This document shows positions 23,591 to 30,570 of a DNA stretch of 34,365 nucleotides, piece after piece. The stretch is from Pseudomonadota bacterium. Its GTDB lineage: Bacteria > Pseudomonadota > Alphaproteobacteria > Rhizobiales > Methylopilaceae. Below the pieces are notes generated by a model. That model had not been told where the DNA came from. It did no database searches and saw nothing but the letters and a program-made list of their open reading frames with translations. The stretch covers positions 1-34,365 of the forward strand of contig JAEZCD010000260.1 of NCBI GenBank assembly GCA_023430145.1, read 5' to 3'. Made by a program: the position numbers and the translations under genes. How positions within the stretch are numbered: the stretch's first letter is position 1; each line of letters starts with the position of its first letter.

Positions 23591-23957
23591 GAGCCACCGT
23601 CGAGCAGGAGGGCGTGCCCGCGGTCGATCGCGAGCAGGCCGGGGAGCATCGGAAGGACGCCGAGAGCCGGCGAGGGGAAGCGAACGAGGTTGCCCGGCAC
23701 GGTGCTTTCGTCGGTCGTGAGTGCGATCACGGCGCCCATCTGGGAGGCTCGCATTTTGCGGCGTGCGGTCCGCCCGTTCAATCCCCGGCGGCCGACAGGG
23801 GCGATCGGAGGGAACACCTGTCCTTGGCGGGAGGTTTCGTTCTCGCGCAGACAAGCGGACGCTCGCCGGATCGGCCGCGCGGCAGACGGCCCTCGGCGCG
23901 CCTCGCACGGCAAGCGCACGACGCGCGGACGAGCCAGCGCAGTTTGGGAGGACATGG
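23591..23957. other. Divergent intergenic region between glycosyltransferase copy 2 and DUF3175 gene
   Basis: The 367 bases hold an EcfG-type promoter toward the DUF3175 gene (23811-23836). On the minus strand a short open frame from 23739 to 23587 ends LLLDGGS, and its TGA overlaps the TTG start of the glycosyltransferase gene; it has no visible ribosome-binding site. Nothing else is recognised. Confidence 0.4.
23811..23836 (+). promoter_or_regulatory. EcfG-type promoter
   Basis: GGAAC at 23811-23815 is followed after 17 bases by GGTT at 23833-23836, the same spacing as at the other two sites. It lies about 120 bases upstream of the DUF3175 start codon, so the transcript would have a longish leader. 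One of the four bases of the -10 motif differs from the consensus. Confidence 0.5.
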
Positions 23958-24245
23958 ATGGCGGGTAACAAGGACGAACGGAGGTGGTCGGCCGAGGTGA
24001 CCGAGACCAGCGATGCACTGGATCTCGAGCCAAAGGTATTCGCCGAAGGAGATGCAAAGGAGATCGCCGCCTCGCTGAAGCGCTCCGCTGAGTCCAGCGA
24101 TCGCCGCAAGTCGAGCCCGTTCCGCTCGGCGATGTCGATGCTGAGCTTCTACATCAACCGCGCGGGCGGGAACCTGCCGGCCGCCCGCAAGCGGGTGCTG
24201 GAGCGCGCCAAGACCGAGCTGCGCCGGAGCTTCGGACGGGGCTGA
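23958..24245 (+). CDS. DUF3175 family small protein
   Basis: The 95-residue product is recognised as DUF3175 by RWSAEVTETSDALDLEPKVF, AKEIAASLKRSAESSDRRKS and SPFRSAMSMLSFYINRAGGN, which are near-invariant in the family. These proteins are small, basic and common in alphaproteobacteria, often near other stress genes; no activity is known. The ATG at 23958 follows GGGAGG at 6 bases; another ATG at 23954 is out of frame. An EcfG-type promoter lies upstream. After the stop, a small hairpin CCGCGA-CCT-TCGCGG (24253-24267) may contribute to termination, but it has no T-run. Confidence 0.85.
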   Translation: MAGNKDERRWSAEVTETSDALDLEPKVFAEGDAKEIAASLKRSAESSDRRKSSPFRSAMSMLSFYINRAGGNLPAARKRVLERAKTELRRSFGRG

Positions 24246-24282
24246 GTGCAGACCGCGACCTTCGCGGCCCAGAATATCCAAA

Positions 24283-24301
24283 GCGGAATGGGGGATTCCG
24301 C
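24283..24301. promoter_or_regulatory. Perfect inverted repeat upstream of cysteine synthase
   Basis: GCGGAAT (24283-24289) and ATTCCGC (24295-24301) are perfect arms around GGGGG. The site lies 123 bases before the cysteine synthase start, and could be an operator or a hairpin ending the DUF3175 transcript. No T-run follows, which favours an operator. Confidence 0.3.
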
Positions 24302-24423
24302 ATTGGCGCGTTCCGGCGGCGCGAAAATGCCGACCGATCACCGGCCGAATCCGTTAATCTGCCGGCCTGCAGTGCCCGGTCGCGCCCGGTCGCGCCGGGC
24401 GGAACGAGCCGGGAGATTCATGG

Positions 24424-25488
24424 ATGGCGCTCGAAACCAACGATGCGCGCGACCGCGATCCGCCGATGCCGGTCCGCGCCAGCGTCGTCGAGGCGATCGG
24501 CAACACGCCGCTGATCCGCCTGCGCCGCGCCTCCGAGCGCACGGGCTGCGAGATTCTCGGCAAGGCCGAGTTCATGAATCCCGGCCAGTCCGTGAAGGAC
24601 CGGGCGGCACTGTTCATCATCCGTGACGCGATCGCCAGTGGTGCGCTCAAACCCGGCGGCACCATCGTCGAAGGAACGGCCGGCAATACCGGCATCGGCC
24701 TCGCCATGGTCGGCGCGGCGCTCGGCCATCCGACCGTCATCGTCATTCCGGATACGCAGTCCGAGGAAAAGAAGGCGATGCTGCGGCTCGCCGGCGCCGA
24801 GCTGATCGAGGTGCCGGCCGTGCCCTACCGCGACCCCAACAACTACGTGAAGGTGTCGGGCCGCATCGCCGAGCGGCTCGCCGCCAGCGAGCCCGCCGGG
24901 GCGATCTGGGCCAACCAGTTCGACAATGTCGCCAACCGCCGCGCGCACGAGGAGACAACCGGGCCGGAGATCTTCGAGCAAACCGGCGGCCGCGTCGACG
25001 GCTTCGTCTCGGCAGTCGGCACCGGCGGCACCCTCGCCGGCGTCGCGGCGGCGCTGCGGGCGCGCAACCCGAACATCCGCATCGCTCTCGCCGACCCGAT
25101 GGGCGCCGCGCTCTACAGCTTCTACACGACCGGCGAGCTGAAGGCGGAAGGCTCCTCGATTACCGAGGGCATCGGCCAGGGCCGCATCACCCGGAACCTC
25201 GAGGGCTTCACGCCCGACGTCGCCTACCAGATCACGGACGCCGAAGCGCTGCCCTACATCTTCGAGCTGAACGAGCACGAGGGGCTCTGCCTCGGCGGCT
25301 CGAGCGGCATCAATGTCGCGGGCGCCGTGCGCCTCGCCGAGGAGATGGGACCGGGGCACACGATCGTCACCGTGCTCTGCGACCACGGCATGCGCTACGC
25401 CTCCAAGCTCTTCAACCCGGCCTTCCTGCGGGAGAGGAATCTTCCCGTGCCGGAATGGATCGAGCGGCGGCCGCGGCCGCTGTTCTGA
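24424..25488 (+). CDS. cysK: Cysteine synthase A (O-acetylserine sulfhydrylase)
   Basis: The 354-residue product is a fold-type II PLP enzyme that makes cysteine from O-acetylserine and sulfide. The Schiff-base lysine is Lys58 in NPGQSVKDR; the substrate loop GTAGNTG and the phosphate-binding loop SAVGTGGTLAG are both present, as are GLCLGGSSG and the C-terminal CDHGMRYASKLFN. It is about 30 residues longer than E. coli CysK, as is usual for this alphaproteobacterial form, which may also act on other sulfur donors. GGGAG lies about 10 bases before the ATG. No other sulfur genes are nearby. It seems to be a single-gene unit; a paralogous main CysK elsewhere in the genome is likely but cannot be checked here. 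Confidence 0.88.
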   Translation: MALETNDARDRDPPMPVRASVVEAIGNTPLIRLRRASERTGCEILGKAEFMNPGQSVKDRAALFIIRDAIASGALKPGGTIVEGTAGNTGIGLAMVGAALGHPTVIVIPDTQSEEKKAMLRLAGAELIEVPAVPYRDPNNYVKVSGRIAERLAASEPAGAIWANQFDNVANRRAHEETTGPEIFEQTGGRVDGFVSAVGTGGTLAGVAAALRARNPNIRIALADPMGAALYSFYTTGELKAEGSSITEGIGQGRITRNLEGFTPDVAYQITDAEALPYIFELNEHEGLCLGGSSGINVAGAVRLAEEMGPGHTIVTVLCDHGMRYASKLFNPAFLRERNLPVPEWIERRPRPLF

Positions 25489-25510
25489 GCGCGGTCCGCC
25501 AAGGAGCGGC

Positions 25511-25540
25511 TTGCACCGCCTGGGTTGGCTACGATATCAT
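25511..25540 (+). promoter_or_regulatory. Candidate promoter of hicA-hicB
   Basis: TTGCAC (25511-25516) and TATCAT (25535-25540) are separated by 18 bases and lie just upstream of the hicA start. Autoregulation by HicB is usual in such pairs; the sequence around 25531-25556 has several partly symmetric ATAT-type words that could serve as its operator. The assignment is by pattern only. Confidence 0.4.
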
Positions 25541-25552
25541 GGGCGATAGCAT

Positions 25553-25804
25553 ATGGGTCGTTCGCGCCTCACTCTCGTCGCAGCCATCCGCAACAACCCC
25601 CAGGACGTTCGCTTCGACGATGCATGCAAGGTTGCGGGCTGGCTGGGCTTCTCCGCAGCGGGAGGGAAAGGCTCCCATGCAGCCTTTTCCCGGTCGGGAG
25701 AGCCGACCGGCCTCAATTTCCAGAGATTGAAGGACGGAAAGATCCCGCGATATCAAGCAGTGCAGCTTATTGCGATGATCGACAAGTACGAGGATGAGTT
25801 GTGA
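25553..25804 (+). CDS. hicA: HicA-like toxin (mRNA interferase)
   Basis: The 83-residue product resembles HicA, a small dsRBD-fold toxin that cleaves mRNA, inhibited by HicB. The catalytic histidine is His42 in AAGGKGSHAAF, within the typical pattern of a glycine-rich turn followed by SH. The C-terminal half (GKIPRYQAVQLIAMIDKYED) has the helix normally found there. It is directly followed by a HicB-like antitoxin gene, whose GTG start overlaps its stop by 4 bases (GTGA at 25801-25804), so the two are translationally coupled. The toxin-first order is the usual one for hicAB. GATAGCAT precedes the ATG and a strong ribosome-binding site is not visible, which would fit weak translation of a toxin. 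Confidence 0.82.
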   Translation: MGRSRLTLVAAIRNNPQDVRFDDACKVAGWLGFSAAGGKGSHAAFSRSGEPTGLNFQRLKDGKIPRYQAVQLIAMIDKYEDEL

Positions 25805-26202
25805 CCGAGCTCGATCGGTATCCGACAAAAGTGTTTTGGAGCGACGAGGATCATGGCTATATCGCCGTGGCCCCAGATCTGGCGGGATGCTCGGCGTTCG
25901 GGGAGACTCAGGAACAGTCCCTGCGTGAGCTCCGCGACGCGATTTCGGCATGGGTCGAGGCGGCCCGTGCCGCCGGCAATCCGGTCCCCGCGCCATCGGT
26001 GCCGGCTGAATTATCGCAATACAGCGGGCGCCTCTTGCTGCGTATGCCGCGTGAGCTTCACGGCGATCTCTCGGCTCGGGCGCAATCGGAAGGCGTCAGC
26101 TTGAATCAGTATATCGTCTATCTCATCACAAAGGCATTGGTTGGCGATCCGCCGGCTACCGTTCGGCGGCTCGTCAAGCCGGCAAGGGTACGCGCGAGTT
26201 AG
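25801..26202 (+). CDS. hicB: HicB-like antitoxin
   Basis: The 133-residue product has the HicB arrangement: an N-terminal partial RNase H-like fold (about 10-60: GYIAVAPDLAGCSAFGETQE, then SLRELRDAISAWVEAARAAG) that binds HicA, and a C-terminal ribbon-helix-helix DNA-binding segment (about 76-113: RLLLRMPRELHGDLSARAQ, EGVSLNQYIVYLITKAL). It therefore should both neutralise the toxin and repress the operon. The GTG start at 25801 overlaps the toxin gene stop, consistent with co-translation. The gene ends 16 bases before a convergent acetyltransferase gene. Confidence 0.85.
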   Translation: MTELDRYPTKVFWSDEDHGYIAVAPDLAGCSAFGETQEQSLRELRDAISAWVEAARAAGNPVPAPSVPAELSQYSGRLLLRMPRELHGDLSARAQSEGVSLNQYIVYLITKALVGDPPATVRRLVKPARVRAS

Positions 26203-26218
26203 CCGAGAGGACTCCCAC

Positions 26219-26719
26219 TCAGCGCAAAGCCGATCGCTCGAAGCGCTGTTCGAGAACCGTCGTTCCCCAGGTCGTCGACGGCGCTTCCCGAACGAGCACG
26301 AAGCCGGCGTCTTCGTAGAGCCGGCGCGCCGCGCCGAGGCCCTCGAACGTCGTGAGGTAGCAGGTCCGGTATCCGCTCGCGTCCAGGAACGAGGTGGCGG
26401 CCTCCATCAGCCGGCGGCCGAGGCCCAGCCCCCGGGCTTCGTCCATGACGATGAACCAGCGCAGATGCGCCTGCCCCGGTGGAAGCGCCGGGTCGCTGCC
26501 GTCGATGGTCAGCGCGCCGAGCAGGGCGCCGTCTCGCTCGGCCCGCAAGAGGCGGTCGCGCTCGGGCGAATAACGGTCGACGAAGTCGGCGATCTCGCGC
26601 GCCACCTTGGTCTCGAACGGTGCGCCGAACCGCCATTCGCGGGCGTAGTAGACGGCGTGCGCGCGCACCACCTCGCCGACGAGGCCGGGCGACCAGCCAT
26701 GCGCGATGTCAACGTCCAC
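26219..26719 (-). CDS. GNAT family N-acetyltransferase
   Basis: The 166-residue product is a GCN5-related N-acetyltransferase. It has the acetyl-CoA-binding motif A with ARGLGLGRRLMEAA following the strand LRWFIVMDE, and the motif B region SGYRTCYLTTFEGLGAARRL YEDAGF. The N-terminal part (VVRAHAVYYAREWRFGAPFE) resembles the acetyltransferase domain found fused to MarR regulators, but no MarR domain is present. I chose the GTG at 26719 because GGAG lies 6 bases upstream; longer frames would read through the terminator region. The gene is convergent with hicB. The acceptor substrate is unknown. Confidence 0.85.
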   Translation of the reverse strand: MDVDIAHGWSPGLVGEVVRAHAVYYAREWRFGAPFETKVAREIADFVDRYSPERDRLLRAERDGALLGALTIDGSDPALPPGQAHLRWFIVMDEARGLGLGRRLMEAATSFLDASGYRTCYLTTFEGLGAARRLYEDAGFVLVREAPSTTWGTTVLEQRFERSALR

Positions 26720-26786
26720 GAGAAGCTCCGTTCGCCGCAGCCTGGTCTTAGCGGAGAGCGATCGGGTCCGCCAACAGCACAAACAA

Positions 26787-26817
26787 AAAGGGCCCCGGCG
26801 GTTGGCTGGGGCCCTTT
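26787..26817 (-). terminator. Strong Rho-independent terminator of the DUF1127 gene
   Basis: Arms AAAGGGCCCC (26787-26796) and GGGGCCCTTT (26808-26817) are perfectly complementary around an 11-base loop. On the minus strand the hairpin is followed by a TTTTTGTTTG tract, as expected for intrinsic termination of the small gene ending at 26843. It is the clearest terminator in the window and sits upstream of the acetyltransferase start, so it also insulates that gene. Confidence 0.88.
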
Positions 26818-26842
26818 CATTTCGCCACGACAAGTCGCGGCC

Positions 26843-27010
26843 TCATGCGAGCGACCTCTCCGCCGCGTCGCGGGCGACCCAGCCGATCTCGTCGCGCGCC
26901 ACGTTGATGTCGTTCAGCAGGCTGTCGTCGAGCCGGCTCAGCTCGATATAGGTCCGCCGGTAGGCGATCTTCAGGCGCAGTCGCCTGAGGAGGGTGGCCC
27001 AGATGATCAT
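26843..27010 (-). CDS. DUF1127 family small protein
   Basis: The 55-residue product is a small, arginine-rich protein ending in the DUF1127 pattern: RTYIELSRLDDSLLNDINVARDEIGW (shared family core R.EL.RLDD..L.DIG..R.EI). I chose the ATG at 27010, because GGAG lies 6 bases upstream; a start at 27022 overlaps that motif. Proteins of this family in alphaproteobacteria include small RNA-binding proteins involved in phosphate or sRNA-linked metabolism control in Agrobacterium and Rhodobacter. The gene is followed by a perfect terminator, so it is a short, probably abundant mRNA. The upstream AT-rich region is the likely promoter zone. Confidence 0.78.
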   Translation of the reverse strand: MIIWATLLRRLRLKIAYRRTYIELSRLDDSLLNDINVARDEIGWVARDAAERSLA

Positions 27011-27447
27011 CGTCGTCTCCATTCTCGTTCGACGCCGCCCGCTGCGCGGACGGCTGTGCATGCCGGGCTGATAGGATAAATCGAGCCGTCATGCAAGTAA
27101 CGGATTTGTGCAGGAAAATATGTGTGAAACAATTCTGATCATGCAATAGTATATTTGGGGTTACAGAAACAATATTTCTTCTCGATGTCGAGTAATTTTC
27201 CTCGTTCGAAGTGAATGTGACAGCGGTAACGCGGCGCCGTCGTGGTGCTCGTCGGGAGAGGCTCGATTCGAAAGCCGCCCGCGGTCGCGTGCGAGCCCGA
27301 ATGGCTCTCCGCCAGCGGAGGTTCCGCATCGGCGAGGGCGCCGGCCGCCGCGGCAGCGCCGATGGTCATTGATCCGCCCGATCTGCGCCCCACCTTGCCC
27401 GGCGAGCCGAGACCGCCCAAACTGACGTCGTCGACGGAGTTCATGCG
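27011..27447. other. Divergent intergenic region with an AT-rich patch
   Basis: The 437 bases separate the DUF1127 gene and the radical SAM gene. The patch from about 27085 to 27225 is much richer in A and T than anything nearby and is the obvious place for both promoters, though I could not assign convincing -35/-10 pairs. A short minus-strand open frame (27139-27369, 76 codons) ends KKYCFCNPKYTIA; it is treated as a lead, not as a gene. No EcfG-type site was found here. Confidence 0.5.
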
Positions 27448-29055
27448 ATGCGCTGTCCTGTGCCGGTTGCCAAAGCGCGGCGCATCCTCTGCGTGTTCCC
27501 CTCCTACACGCCCTCCTTCGGCACGTTTCAGCACGCCTTCAAGCTGATCGCCGGCGTCCGCGCCTTCATGCCGCCGCAGGGCCTTTTGCTGATCGCCGCC
27601 TATCTGCCGGAAACCTGGGAGGTGCGCTTCGTCGACGAGAACATCGCCCCGGCGCGACCCTCGGACTTCGCCTGGGCCGACGCCGTCTTCGTCTCGGGGA
27701 TGCACATCCAGGCCGGGCAGATCCACGATATCCGGCTGCGCGCCGGCCGCGCCGGCAAGGTGTCGGTGCTCGGCGGCCCGTCGGTGTCGAGCGCACCCGA
27801 GAACTATCCCGACTTCGACTACCTGCATGTCGGTGAGATCGGCGACGCCACCGATGCGCTCGTCCGCATGCTCGACGAGAGCGTCGAGCGGCCGCTCGAG
27901 CAGGTGGTGCTCGAAACCCGTGAGCGCCTGCCGCTGTCCGATTTCCCGACGCCCGCCTACGACCGCACCCCGCTCGGCCGCTACCTGCTCGGCTCGCTGC
28001 AGTTCTCGAGCGGCTGCCCCTATCGCTGCGAGTTCTGCGACATCCCCGCCCTATACGGCCGGCAGCCGCGGCTGAAGACGCCCGAGCAGCTTCTCGCCGA
28101 GCTCGACGCCATCATCGCGCAGCCGAACCATCCGCTGACCGTGTACTTCGTCGACGACAACTTCATCGGCAACCGCAAGGCGGCGCGGGAGATGCTGCCG
28201 CACCTCGTCGCCTGGCAGAGGCGGCACGGCTATCCGCTGATCTTCGCCTGCGAGGCGACGCTCAACATCGCCAAGCAGACCGAGATTCTGGAATTGATGC
28301 GCGAGGCCTCGTTCCAGACGATCTTCGTCGGCATCGAGACGCCCGAGCTCGACGCGCTGAAACAGATCGACAAGGGCCACAACGCCGCCGTGCCGCTGCT
28401 CGAGGGCATCGAGACGATCAATCGCTACGGCTTGGAGGTGACGAGCGGCATCATCGTCGGCCTCGACAGCGATACCGCCGAGTCCGAGCGGCGGCTGATC
28501 GAGTTCGTCGACCGCTCGAACGTGCCGGTGCTGACGATGAACCTTTTGCAGGCGCTGCCGAAGACGCCGCTCTATGCGCGCCTCGCGCGTGAGGGGCGGA
28601 TCGTCGAGGATCCGCGGCTCGAGTCGAACGTCCGCTTCCTGCGGCCCTATGACGAGGTGCTCGCCTCGTGGCGGCGGGCGATCGCGCACGCCTACGAGCC
28701 CGAGCGCATCTATGCGCGCTTCCGCCACCAGGTGGACGCCACCTATGCCAACCGGCTGAAGACGCCGGCGAAAGGCAAGCTGAAGCCGGCGATCCTTTTG
28801 CGCGCGGCATCGTTCCTCGCCAGAATCGTCTGGCATATCGGTATCGTCTCCGACTATCGGCGGCCGTTCTGGCAGTCGGTCCGCCATGCCGCGCGGCGCG
28901 GCCAGCCCGATGCCGTCTTCACCATGGGCTTCGTCTCGCACCACCTGATCGAGTTCACCCGCGAGGCGCTGCGCGGCGAGCAGAACGCCTCCTTCTACTC
29001 GGCGCAGGCGAAGAAGCCCGAGGGACGCCGGCGCCTCTTCCGCCGCGCGGCGTAG
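27448..29055 (+). CDS. B12-binding radical SAM protein, HpnP-like (hopanoid C-2 methylase candidate)
   Basis: The 535-residue product has an N-terminal cobalamin-binding Rossmann-type domain (about 12-150: RRILCVFPSY, MPPQGLLLIAAYLP, VSVLGGPSVSS, FDYLHVGEIGD). A radical SAM domain follows, with the iron-sulfur motif Cys190-x3-Cys194-x2-Cys197 (SGCPYRCEFCD), then FVDDNFIGNRKAAREML and ATLNIAKQTEILELMREA. The C-terminal 150 residues look like DUF4070 (PKTPLYARLAREGRIVED, NVRFLRPYDEV). This is the architecture of HpnP, which methylates hopanoids at C-2, but other DUF4070 proteins share it, and no hopanoid biosynthesis gene lies in the window. The ATG at 27448 has GGAG 9 bases upstream; an ATG at 27443 is out of frame. 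Confidence 0.8.
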   Translation: MRCPVPVAKARRILCVFPSYTPSFGTFQHAFKLIAGVRAFMPPQGLLLIAAYLPETWEVRFVDENIAPARPSDFAWADAVFVSGMHIQAGQIHDIRLRAGRAGKVSVLGGPSVSSAPENYPDFDYLHVGEIGDATDALVRMLDESVERPLEQVVLETRERLPLSDFPTPAYDRTPLGRYLLGSLQFSSGCPYRCEFCDIPALYGRQPRLKTPEQLLAELDAIIAQPNHPLTVYFVDDNFIGNRKAAREMLPHLVAWQRRHGYPLIFACEATLNIAKQTEILELMREASFQTIFVGIETPELDALKQIDKGHNAAVPLLEGIETINRYGLEVTSGIIVGLDSDTAESERRLIEFVDRSNVPVLTMNLLQALPKTPLYARLAREGRIVEDPRLESNVRFLRPYDEVLASWRRAIAHAYEPERIYARFRHQVDATYANRLKTPAKGKLKPAILLRAASFLARIVWHIGIVSDYRRPFWQSVRHAARRGQPDAVFTMGFVSHHLIEFTREALRGEQNASFYSAQAKKPEGRRRLFRRAA

Positions 29056-29097
29056 ACGAGAAACGGGGCAGGCCCTCTCCCCCTGGAGCCCTACGGC

Positions 29098-29276
29098 ATT
29101 CACGGATCTCCCCCGTTTCCCGAGCGAGCGACGGCGCAGGCGGAGCGAAGACCCGGGACCCAGCTGCGGGCGACTCTTCGCGAAGCACAAGATTGCGCTT
29201 CGCGCGTTGGTCGCTGGGTCCCGGATCTGCGCTGCGCTGCGCGCAGCTTGTCCGGGAAACGAAGCGATGTGTGAAT
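29098..29276. repeat. Large nested palindrome (possible dispersed repeat)
   Basis: Four pairs of inverted arms are nested around one centre: ATTCAC (29098-29103) with GTGAAT (29271-29276); GTTTCCCG (29115-29122) with CGGGAAAC (29253-29260); CCGGGACCCAGC (29153-29164) with GCTGGGTCCCGG (29213-29224), perfect over 12 bases; and CGCGAAGC (29179-29186) with GCTTCGCG (29197-29204). The element fills much of the 330-base gap between the radical SAM and hydroxybenzoate genes. It resembles palindromic intergenic repeats known in Bradyrhizobium-like genomes; no coding sequence is seen in it. Confidence 0.75.
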
Positions 29277-29279
29277 CCC

Positions 29280-29311
29280 GTGGGCCCTGAGTGGGCCCTG
29301 GGGCCCTGGGG
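29280..29311. repeat. Short tandem GGGCCCTG repeat
   Basis: GGGCCCTG occurs three times in immediate succession (starting at about 29282, 29293 and 29301) just right of the nested palindrome. Each unit is itself partly palindromic. This marks a small slippage-prone tract with no evident role. Confidence 0.6.
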
Positions 29312-29385
29312 AGAGCGCGCCCCTTGCCCGCTCTCGTCGCAGCATTGCATTCTTCTCGGCCTCGCCGTCCCACTCGCGAGCCGTC

Positions 29386-30558
29386 TTGCGCACCCAGGTC
29401 GCCATCATCGGCGCCGGCCCGGCCGGCCTCCTGCTCTCGCAGCTGCTGCATATCGGCGGCGTCGACAATGTCGTGCTCGAGCACCGCAGCCGCGACTACG
29501 TGCTGTCGCGCATCCGCGCCGGCGTGCTCGAGGCGGGAACCGTGGCTCTGCTCGAGGCGGCCGGCGTCGGCGCCCGGCCACATCGCGAGGGGCTCGTGCA
29601 TGCTGGCATCGAGCTCGCTTTCGCCGGCGCACGGCACCGCATCGACTTCCAGGGCCTCACCGGCAGGAGCGTGACCGTCTTCGGCCAGACCGAGGTGACG
29701 CGCGATCTCATGGACGCGCTCGCCGCCGCCGGTCGGCCGCCGCGCTACGAGGCGCGCGCCATAGAGCTGCGCGACCTCGACGGCAGCCGGCCGACCGTCA
29801 TTTTCGAGCAGGGCGGTGCGCGCCAGAAACTCGCCTGCGACTTCATCGCCGGCTGCGACGGCTTTCACGGGCCGAGCCGGCGGGCGGTCCCGAAGGGAGC
29901 GCTGGCGACCTTCGAGCGCACCTATCCGTTCGGCTGGCTCGGCGTCTTGTCGGAGACGCCGCCGGTCTCGCACGAGCTGATCTACGCCTCGCACGAGGCC
30001 GGCTTCGCACTCTGCTCGATGCGCTCGGCGCGCATCAGCCGCTACTATGTGCAGGTGCCGATGGGCGAGCGGCTGGAGGACTGGCCGGACGGGCGCTTCT
30101 GGGACACGCTGCGTGCACGGCTCGACCCGGCCGCGGCGGAGGCGCTCGTCACCGGCCCCTCGATCGAGAAGAGCATCGCGCCGCTGCGCAGCTTCGTCGC
30201 CGAGCCGCTGCGCTTCGGCCGGCTGTTCCTGGCCGGCGACGCCGCCCACATCGTGCCGCCGACCGGCGCAAAGGGTCTCAACCTCGCCGCCGCCGATGTC
30301 GGCCTCTTGGCGCAGGCCCTGATCGAGCATTTTCGTGAGGGCTCTTCGGCCGGCCTCGACACTTATTCGGAGCGGTGCCTGAAGCGCGTCTGGCGGGCCG
30401 AGCGCTTCTCCTGGTGGATGACCTCGCTCCTGCACCGCTTTCCGGAGACGGGCAGGTTCGGGCGGAAGATCCAGCTCGCCGAGCTGGATTACCTCGTCGG
30501 CTCCCGCGCCGCCGCGACGGCGCTGGCGGAGAACTACGTCGGCACCGCGCTCGGCTGA
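29386..30558 (+). CDS. pobA: 4-hydroxybenzoate 3-monooxygenase
   Basis: The 390-residue product is a group A flavoprotein monooxygenase that converts 4-hydroxybenzoate to protocatechuate with NADPH and oxygen. The N-terminus RTQVAIIGAGPAGLLLSQLL carries the FAD motif GxGxxG (9-14), followed by RSRDYVLSRIRAGVLEAGTV, the typical PobA signature. The second FAD motif region is GCDGFHGPSR, the third GDAAHIVPPTGAKGLNLAAA. The length equals known PobA enzymes (about 390-394). The start is TTG at 29386, which aligns with the family N-terminus. No PobR regulator or protocatechuate ring-cleavage gene is adjacent, so the rest of the pathway must lie elsewhere. Its 3' end is 12 bases from the convergent esterase gene. 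Confidence 0.94.
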   Translation: MRTQVAIIGAGPAGLLLSQLLHIGGVDNVVLEHRSRDYVLSRIRAGVLEAGTVALLEAAGVGARPHREGLVHAGIELAFAGARHRIDFQGLTGRSVTVFGQTEVTRDLMDALAAAGRPPRYEARAIELRDLDGSRPTVIFEQGGARQKLACDFIAGCDGFHGPSRRAVPKGALATFERTYPFGWLGVLSETPPVSHELIYASHEAGFALCSMRSARISRYYVQVPMGERLEDWPDGRFWDTLRARLDPAAAEALVTGPSIEKSIAPLRSFVAEPLRFGRLFLAGDAAHIVPPTGAKGLNLAAADVGLLAQALIEHFREGSSAGLDTYSERCLKRVWRAERFSWWMTSLLHRFPETGRFGRKIQLAELDYLVGSRAAATALAENYVGTALG

Positions 30559-30570
30559 CCGCCCGCGCTT

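Noticed and set aside
23587..23739. Minus-strand frame MGAVIALTTDESTVPGN ending DGGS upstream of glycosyltransferase copy 2
   Set aside because: No ribosome-binding site is present and the corresponding frame upstream of copy 1 is not similar except at its last few codons, so it is kept only as an observation on the TTG start.
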